From assembly GCA_949128115.1 (NCBI GenBank), contig OX421962.1, positions 39,517,745 to 39,581,744 of the forward strand: a DNA stretch of 64,000 bases, read 5' to 3'. A program made the position numbers and the translations under genes. Source of the stretch: Anaspis maculata (taxonomy: Eukaryota; Arthropoda; Insecta; Coleoptera; Scraptiidae). Numbering within the stretch: the first letter of the stretch is position 1; every line of letters begins with the position of its first letter. Below are positions 56,122 through 64,000 of this stretch, one piece after another. The notes beneath the pieces were generated by a model that made no database searches, was not told where the DNA came from, and was given only the letters and a program-made list of their open reading frames with translations.

Positions 56122-56262
56122 CAGGGGAGTGAAGTCTCATCCTTTGACCACCCCATATCTATAAAAATGAACGTCAATAATTTCTCTAACTATTTTTTTC
56201 GTGCTCTTGAGTGGAATATATCGATTTGAACTCGGAATGCGATACCTTCGAGACCTGCATTT
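56122..56262. repeat. Solo arm of the 26934-28229 foldback family
   Basis: It matches the right arm of that foldback (28078-28215) in order: GTGAAGTCTCATCCTTTGACC, AACGTCAATAATTT, TTTTTTTCGTGCTCTTGAGT, then CTCGGAATGCGATACCTTCG and GAGACCTG. No inverted partner lies nearby. Confidence 0.7.
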
Positions 56263-56269
56263 TGAAAAT

Positions 56270-59200
56270 ATCTGAGTAAACCGTCAGGTCTTGTTTTCTG
56301 TCAACATCATTCAGGGTAAATTACATATACCTGTACATACATCATGCATACATTAAAAGTAGATATGTATATGTATACCTACTAGACTGTTATTTTGCAA
56401 CTCTAGGTACAGCCAAAGCAAATTCACTTCAGGACTAGAAGAGAGGAAGAGAGAGAACTCTTTGGCAATTTTTGAACCCTTGTTACTTTTATTACTGTGT
56501 ACTCTCCCTAAATGTTCACGAATAGCGGGCGCTAAGACATTAAGGGAAGCCTCCCTGCGTCCCCTACAACAGCACAATCATCACATAAAGTTCAATCAGA
56601 TACTAACAGGATTAATATTGACTTGAATACTATATGCTCGAATTTACGTGAGGGAGGAAAGGTCGATTTCTCGAATATTTTTGCCAAATACTGAAGCTGA
56701 GGTTTTTTTGAACTTGGGCTTTTCCGTATTTTTTGAAGTTGATAATTCCAACGAGCTTTACGACTCACCTAAAATAAGTGTATAGGTACTGAAGCATTTT
56801 AATGTGGTGTGGTAAATATAATCCGTACATGTCGAAGGTAGATAAACCTTCCTTGTACATAGGTTAGCGAAAGGAACTATTTGAAGACAACAAGTAATTG
56901 GAGAATGAAAATTTGAGACTAGATGTAGAAAAGAGATTTATTCTTCACCTATATGGAAAGCAATAACAATTAGGAGTGGAAGAAAAGGATGATAAAGTCC
57001 ATTTATCGCGAGATGAGTAGGTTAGTTCAGGGAAGGAACCAAAGCTGCATTACAACTGAAACTGAAATAGAAACTTTGACGGCTTCTTGTTACAATGATA
57101 TAGAACGAACTTCAATAAGGCGCGCCTCGAACCCGTATTTTCATAAACTTCTTATTAAAAGAATGGAAACAATATTCCTTTTTCCTTTTAAAGAAAAAAA
57201 ACAACAAACAATTACTCCAAGATTCAAAGAAAAATGTACTTAGTATTTGAGTTTTTTAGGCTTTATGTAAGATTTCCATTGAAGCTTTCAAAATATCGTA
57301 CTAAACGTGTATTTACGCACAATACATCGGATTTTACTCACAAAAACCAAGCTAGGTATACCTACAACATTTTCACTGCTGCCCGCAATCGATTACAACA
57401 TCGTTCTTGCATTAGTCACGTCATCCAGTAGATACAAAACAATATTCAGCATTTCTGAAAAAATGTACAATATGAAACGTCATATACACAGAAGTATATA
57501 GACAGGTATTATTTCGATTAAGCGTGAAGACGGTCACGGTTATGATGCCGTAGGTACATATTGATTAGTTTATTATGTTTTTTTTTTCAAATAAAACGGT
57601 TTGTTTTGTTTCCCTTCGTCGGATCATCGAGGACATTGTAACCCGAGCGCCTGTATGTCACAGCTTTTCAAATGTAGAGAGGTACACCTACTTTGCAGCA
57701 CTCCATGCACGGCAAAAATAATAAATACCCCAGTTGATTCCCATCGGTTTCTCGTGTGCTCCACCAGGGAGTGGATGTTTTCAATGTTGGAGCACTTGTG
57801 TGCGGCGAGTTGATGGAGGTGCTTTTACTTTAATCAGAAAAACAAACGTCATTCGGTAATTTTAATTGAACTCGCTAATTAACGCCGAAGGTTAATGACT
57901 GATTTAAACTATCATAATAATCATAACCAACACACGTTTTGCCGCGCTGTTTTTGCACGTAAAGCTGCTACAAGACAGTAGCTGATTAGCTGTTTATTGT
58001 TTCAATCTGCTCATAAGCTCGAATCGCAATTTCCAGTAAGAGCAGAGAGCTCACATCTAATACGTATGGACATTAAACAGTACCCATCTAGTCCTGCACT
58101 TTTGCAGCTTACTGGTTCAATTCAACTATAAAATAGTTTATATCTTGCAAAAGGTATTATGACGGCATCTTGCCTGATGCTTGGGACTTGGCACATACTA
58201 TCCTCCATATCTTCAAGGGCAGTTCAAAAGATGTTTTCAGATCAAGGTGGTTGGCAGTGGCACGATTGGAACATTTTCATTGAAATCACGCCTAGATTAC
58301 AATATCGATAGTTTTTGATTGAAAACGATTTTGAAAAATATTCCATCGCTCCTACCTTGAAAAAGCAATTTCATTTCAAATTCCGATTTTTTTTTGAATA
58401 ATGGATCAGCGCTTGTTTTGAGGCCTGTTGTTGATCGGCCCAAAAGGCGACTCCATCCCTGCCTTTTCTGGTATCTATGCTGTTTGTTACAGCAAAATAC
58501 AAACTTCAATCACATCGTCAAACACTGGTTTCCCATGTCGGTTGCACACTACGAGTATACACACAATCATGTACGAGCCCACATATTATCCAATTTCAGA
58601 AAAGATTCAAGTTGAAACAATCAAGCTCTCTAATTAGTTATTGGGAAGCTGTCAAAATGCACCATCAGATGCCAGATTTGGATGCAGCGCAAATTTCATA
58701 GTCCGTGATTTCAGCGGCTGTCAGGAATTTTAGTCTTGAACGTGATCGATGAACTGAAACTGCAATTTTGCAGTATAGGATTCCGTATTTTACCTATAAA
58801 TCCATTACACATTGCAGCAAAAAATCTTTGCGATGCACTTGAAGGGTGCCAACACAGATCAGTGCCACATTGTTTGTAGTAATTACTGGCAACTGAGACA
58901 AATAATGCAGCCTGAAGCTCAGGCATTTCTTCATCAAACTTACGGTACTTCGCATTAGGTACTCTGAATAATTATTTTTGTATGCTTTTCTTCTATGAAA
59001 GTCACGTCATAACAGATAGAAATCATCATAGGCGATAGCATATTATGAAGAGACGCAACCGGTGACATTTCTCAAATCGACAATGGTTTTGGCTAGAACT
59101 GAAGTGTTTCGACACAGATGGAGTCACAGGGTGGGGTTCCAAACTGTGATTTTATGTTGAAGAATTTATCCCAGTTTAGGTGCATACCTCACCATTACAT

Positions 59201-60340
59201 AATTGTATTAAAAAAATATTCCGGTCCAAAGTTGGAATCAAACGCTGCTTAAACCCCAAGGTTTTACATGCACAGAATTTTCAATTTAGCCTGCTTGGGG
59301 ATCAAATCTTCCTGTGGTGTCATCTAACCAGCCGGTCATAAAAGGTCCGGTTGTGCATCTTCATGGAATACGCAATGAACGGGTATAAGTTCTGGTGTTT
59401 TGTGCAATGAAAATCGAACTGAAACCATAAAGCGAATCTCACCAAGACTCCTTTCTCGATGAAGGCTCTTGTTGTTCAACCCTTTGCTCAACCGGTTCAC
59501 GAGCTAAAATTGCAGTACAAATCATGACGAACCGAAGAACATGAGTACCTCTGTAAGTACCTCACCACGCTGCAGAAGGAAAGTAACGTTCCAGTTTCAC
59601 AAGCGTTCGCGAAATTTTCAAACATGTTGAAAATGTAGCACTAACGCTAATACTCCTCAAGTAAATAGGTATCGATTCTTGAACCTCGTCATAACGCCTA
59701 TATGTGTACCAACTAAAATACTGTTTGAACAATTTCTTCATAATGCACAGGACCTTAATTTTCAAGCTTCCACTCTTTTTTTTCATCATTCCACACTATA
59801 TTTAAATAATATACGCGCAAAATTCATCTCCTTGCAAGAAAAGCTTCTTGGAATTTGAAGAACTCCGTATAGTAATTTATACAACTATCTACTTTAGGAA
59901 CAAGTCCGTGGTCTTGAAGCATTTTGTATAATGTATAAGGTTTGAGGTATTTATTATTATTGTTGTTTATTTTGCATGATGAATTGAAACGATTCGAAGT
60001 AGAGGTGTTTATTGGCAGTGAAGCAACCCACAAATTGAAAGCTGAGATGAATGTTTGATACTGAATCAATCAGCTCGATTTATAAAAAATATTCCAAACG
60101 AGAATTAGACGGATGCCGGCAGGACTCCATAATAATAGTCTCTGTCGTTCAGGTGCTTAATAACCGGTAATTTCGTCATTATGTTTGCAATTATTATCAA
60201 ACAACTTTTCTTGATTACGCTTTTTTGCAATGAAATAACAGCTCGCAGTAGCCTAGGTACTGCAGATATACTACGGTAGCCTAAGTAGGTTGTGGTAGGT
60301 TTTTTCTTTCGTTTGTGTCATCTCATCTCTTGATGGACAA
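56270..60340. other. Sequence without supported features
   Basis: Short ORFs only. No splice-flanked exon, repeat pair or RNA gene could be supported. A small GC-balanced stretch at 58420-58930 is open in several frames on both strands but shows no recognised motif. Confidence 0.35.
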
Positions 60341-60348
60341 CTACATAT

Positions 60349-61412
60349 CGGGTGATCATTTGAAAACTATCCACCTGCAATTACTCCCGGTTCCTGGTGA
60401 AGATGTCTTCGAGCAAAAACAGGTAGATTTTTATATCGACGGGGGACATCTTAAACATATTATACTTTGACGAATTTCTATCTTTAGCCCCCTCGTCCCC
60501 ACCCACCTCAACTTTTGAATTTTAAATGACACCAGCTATTTTGCGATACAACAAATTGAACAGAATTAAATTCTCTTTCTGAGACAATGTTTATAATTTT
60601 TGTGACCTCACCCTCCTTTCTGAAATTCTCTGAGTGACCAATTCAATATTCTTGACCTCTCAATTCTTTTTAACGTCATCTTGCATAGCATCGGAAGAGA
60701 ACATTTTCTGTGGAAAAAGCGCTACCCGAATTCACCCCTTGACTTCCCTCATCTCACCTTCAAAATCTAAAATAGCAATACATAACTACCTTCTTTGTGA
60801 TACATCAAATTCAAGGAAATTGAATTCTCTTCCTGAACAAAATTCGTCAAAAAATTTTAAAACCTCCTATTTCCTTCCTAAAATACTCCAAATGTCCAGT
60901 TTATTGGGGGAGAGGTTGAAAATTTAATTTTTTTTTTCAGAAAGAACTCAATTTCATTTGATTTGATGTATCACAAAGTAGGTGGTATTTTGTTTAACAC
61001 TGAAGTTGAGATGGGGGAGAGCAAAGCAAAGGGGTGAATTTGGGTAGCACTTTTTCCATCAAAAATTCTCTTCTCGATGCTTTCTAGGATGACGCTGACT
61101 AAATGAAAGAAAATTCAGGGGTCCAGGATATAAAATGGGACGGTCAGAAAATTAGGAAGGTTGAGGATAAAAATTTAGAAAATATTTTTTTCAGAAAGAA
61201 TTTTTTTTTTCAATTTGATGTTACGCAAGGTAGGTAGTGTCGTTTGAAATTTCAAAGTTAGGGTGAGTGGGGGCGAGGGGGCTGAAGACAGAAATTTATA
61301 ATGTATGTTTTAGATGTCCCCTTCGATATAAAAATCGACCTGTTTTTGCTCAAAAAAGTATTCACTATGAATCGGGAGTTGATGCAGGTGATAGTTTTCA
61401 AATGATCACCCG
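60349..61412. mobile_element. 1.06-kb near-complete palindrome (foldback), arms of about 500 bp
   Basis: The tips are CGGGTGATCATTTGAAAACT (60349) and its complement ending at about 61412. The left arm (60349-60866) pairs with the right arm (60909-61412) through CAAAAACAGGTAGATTTTTA, GCCCCCTCG, GCATCGGAAGAGAA, CTACCCGAATTCACCCC and GATACATCAAA...GAA. The loop is only about 40 nt. The arms differ by many substitutions and small indels, so it is not an assembly mirror. A solo arm of the family is at 14210-14790. No transposase. Confidence 0.88.
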
Positions 61413-61668
61413 GTATATACGTTGTTTCAAAATATTGTGCATCTCGGATAGCCGCGAAATTTAGAACAAAGTCATGGTCTGTAAGCATAACCAGAAATCA
61501 AATCAAAAGTTTGTTTATTGCATTTTTAACAAGTAAATCATGCGCAAGAGGCATCTGTGGAAATGAAGTGGGATGAAGTCACTGGACTTGACCGATATGT
61601 ACAGGGTGATCACGCGAGATGGGACCCCCCCAACTGAACGCTTCCCCTTTGAGATATTTTTCAAAATT

Positions 61669-62305
61669 AAAAACTAATCCTTGATCATTTTACCTGTAGT
61701 TTTTGAATATATCTATCATACTTTTCTATATCTCATAATATACAGGGTGTTGAAAAAACGAGTTAAATTTTTGCGACAGCCTGTATTTACTTATTGCATT
61801 CTAGACAGTTTGCTTTGCTGATTACAAAAATGTATGACATTGTGGATTTTTTTCAAATGACTTGTCAAAAAAATAATAAAATCTCAATTTCGTGGATATT
61901 ATTCTAATAAGATGGCTGTGATTACAGCACTAAATTTCAGAAGTGAGACTTGTTTCCATTCAAATCCAATGTTTCGTTTATCTGTAGCCTAAAAATTAGT
62001 TTTGCTGTTTTTTGCCTCCTAGGTTTTTTGGGTATTTAGTGCTGTAATCACAGCCATCTTTTAAGAATCATATCCATGGAATTGAGATTTTAGTAATTTT
62101 TTTGACAAGTTATTCGAGAAAAAATCGACAAATGCCATACAATTTTGTAATCAGCAAAGAAAACTGTCTAGATTACAATAAGTAGATACAGGGTGTCGCG
62201 AAAATTCAACTTTTTCTCTTCAACACCCTGTATATTATGAGATATAGAAAATTATGGTAAATATATTCGAAAAGTACAGGAAAAATTATCAAGGATTAGT
62301 TTTTT
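61669..62305. mobile_element. 0.64-kb foldback with CAGGGTG-type internal ends
   Basis: The left arm (61669-61935) and right arm (62034-62305) pair almost throughout. Shared blocks include CTATATCTCATAATATACAG, GGGTGTTGAA, TTATTG.A.TCTAGACAGTTT and GATGGCTGTGATTACAGCAC. The loop is 98 nt. Within the arms, TATACAGGGTGTTGAA (61739) and its complement ending at 62234 look like the ends of an inner element of the CAGGGTG family, implying an element inside a larger palindrome. No coding sequence. Confidence 0.87.
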
Positions 62306-62319
62306 TCATGGACCTGTAC

Positions 62320-63400
62320 TTAAACTGGACTTATAATACCGTATATCGCCATGACTCCAGTAGAATGCCGACATTATCGTTATCCCTAGGGACTTTCATT
62401 TTCCACAATTAATATTGACCGTTCTGCTACGATGACTTTTCTCTGATGGCGACATGACATCGCAGTATAAAGTTTAGGTTAGGTGTCAAAATGACATTTT
62501 CAAATTTGCTTGAGAGACATAGCCGCTTTCTTTCGGTCGCTTGCAGCGTTTTGTACGTACATGTGTTCATAGGTTCAGGTAATTCAATAGAAAGGACGAT
62601 GTTCCGTGTCTAAAATTGTTAACTGAAGTGTGTTGAATACACGGTGTGCTGTTGGGCACTAGGCCGTTTGGCTATTTTGTTTATGTTCCCCAATGGCTGG
62701 CCGTTGCTTGTGTTTTTCTGTATTCTGTAACGAAATAGTAGAATTTCATTCAATAATTGATTGACGGCAATCTTACTTGTGAAAAGAAAACACTCTCAAG
62801 GCCCGAGCTGTGTGGTCCAGTAGGAAGTACCTAGCTGTGGTTTGTGCTGCCGAAATCATAGTGCTTGCGCCCCTTCTATACCGTGCATTTTCTTTCGCAG
62901 AACTACTGATAGTAAGTTATGAAATCCACAGAATATTCTTATCAAACGGATTAGGGAGTTATAAAGCACACCAAAGTCGAATTCGACACCACAAATCCGG
63001 AAACTTCCCACGTTGAAAAAAACGAAACTGTCAAAATGACGTTTCTGGTGCAGGGATCACGCCCTCCTTGGATCACGCTTTCTGGTGCAAAACTGATAAA
63101 TCGCAACCGTGATCCCTGATCGCAACTGCGTTGATTTTGAACTTTTGAAGCAACCTTCGATAAATTCGAAAGACAGTGACTCTCAAACTTCATGACTGTT
63201 TCAACTTGCGAACTTGCAATGAGTTCTTCGAAACGAAATAAACCTGATGGCTACTTTCGAAGTAAAAAACATATTATTGTAAATTGAATCAGTTATTATA
63301 AAATAATATAATATCCATAAATATTTATAGTACAAAATGTGCCGATGCAAGTTGCGGATTTTCTATAATCTATTGAGAACTTCTGTTATGATAACGATAA
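62320..63400. other. Sequence without supported features
   Basis: The only structure noticed is a loose inverted pair, CAGGGATCACG (63052) and CGTGATCCCTG (63110), around a short interior. No gene is recognised. Confidence 0.4.
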
Positions 63401-63407
63401 TAGGCAT

Positions 63408-63893
63408 TTTGCCGCGAGGCACCGTTGAGTCAACGGTGCACGATTCTGCATGACCGCTGCGTTGCCGCGACCTGACCGGTTCAAACTTTTTACTTGGAGT
63501 GTACTTCAACGGTTCGCAATATCAGGGACCGGGTGGAGTGGCCGGCTCAGTGTGGCGGTTCATTTGTCTTATGTCAGAATTGTCAGATCTAACCTAGCGG
63601 GACGGGAGCCCGGGAAAATTGGTGGGTTTAGCTGGAACGGAACTGGATTCATTTCATTTGGATACGGACACCCAGCTCAGAGGTTTGTTGTTATGTTGAT
63701 GATGTGTCGATTGTGAGGTCAAGATAACATTTAAACTTCAAACTGAAACCGCGGTCACCTGACACCTCACCATGGTTAGGACCGATGCATTTTCGCGCTT
63801 GAAGAATATGAAAAGAGAACGCAATTGGATAGCAAGAGATGGAGATAGGACCGTTGTTGGAACCGCTGCGGTTCAACGGTGCCTCGCGGCAAA
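63408..63893. mobile_element. 486-bp TIR element with 21-bp perfect ends
   Basis: TTTGCCGCGAGGCACCGTTG (A) at 63408-63428 is exactly complementary to 63873-63893. If the true ends are TTGCCGCG and CGCGGCAA, both are abutted by ATT, a possible 3-bp duplication. Inside, GACCGCTGCG and AACCGCTGCGG extend the symmetry. The interior has no recognisable transposase, so it is non-autonomous; superfamily uncertain. Confidence 0.75.
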
Positions 63894-64000
63894 TTCCCTA
63901 ATGGTAGCGCCCCTGTGGCGTCATTTGTTGTTTGGTCGGGTAGGGTGATCAGCAGTCCATTTTAAATACAGGTCCATGGTTTTTTTATTTGGTTATATTT

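Noticed and set aside
1..64000. CRISPR arrays, bacterial operons, prophage
   Set aside because: Tandem repeats here are contiguous or nested in eukaryotic elements, with no spacer pattern. Gene density, splice sites and SINEs show a eukaryotic nuclear genome.

Overview
This is a stretch of a eukaryotic, almost certainly arthropod and probably insect, nuclear genome. The signs are a low density of coding sequence, GT-AG splice sites, tRNA-derived SINEs, decayed non-LTR retrotransposons, mariner-like and tyrosine-recombinase fragments, and a very large number of inverted-repeat (foldback or MITE-like) elements. Short GTAGGTACCTAC-type strings are scattered throughout, as in many hemipteran and lepidopteran genomes. 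I cannot name the species. No rRNA gene, functional tRNA gene, CRISPR array or bacterial operon is visible.

Only one host gene can be supported. A CpG-rich island (about 1340-2350) holds an apparent promoter/5' leader and a GC3-rich coding exon (2056-2280) that ends at a consensus donor. The exon opens at a GTG in a strong initiation context, directly after an in-frame stop. A short phase-compatible exon (26131-26174) with a strong polypyrimidine acceptor lies about 24 kb downstream. Together they look like the 5' end of a large plus-strand gene for a nuclear protein with basic NLS-like clusters; I do not recognise the family. A single-exon ORF at 55440-55769 is a second, weaker candidate.

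The rest is a mobile-element landscape, and most of what is legible from 2.3 to 26.1 kb lies inside the first intron. It includes a hAT-type MITE (630-875), a PIF/Harbinger-like MITE (3416-3663), a SINE nested in a small hairpin element (3839-4352), a 1.1-kb foldback (5313-6390), and SINEs at 9.8-10.0 and 17.9-18.2 kb. A 3.9-kb element (12477-16352) has 16-bp inverted ends, a perfect 8-bp target duplication and two 10-bp minisatellite arrays just inside its ends. A reverse-transcriptase relic lies at 20.5-21.4 kb, another foldback at 21.6-22.3 kb, and fused mariner and tyrosine-recombinase relics at 24.8-25.2 kb.

Beyond exon 2 lie a 1.3-kb foldback (26934-28229), hairpins at 31.9, 37.8, 40.5 and 40.7 kb, and a dense nest from 39 to 46.4 kb. 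That nest includes a 1037-bp PIF/Harbinger element (3-bp CAG duplication) inserted into the C-terminal coding region of a non-LTR retrotransposon relic, which itself sits between 57-bp identical inverted repeats. Further right are a retrotransposon-protein relic (49.7-50.5 kb), a second copy of the small hairpin element (50657-50768), a palindrome with arms of about 500 bp (60349-61412), a foldback at 61.7-62.3 kb and a TIR element at the right edge (63408-63893). The recurring theme is inverted repeats whose transcripts would fold into long double-stranded hairpins, several lying in the apparent intron in sense orientation with the gene.
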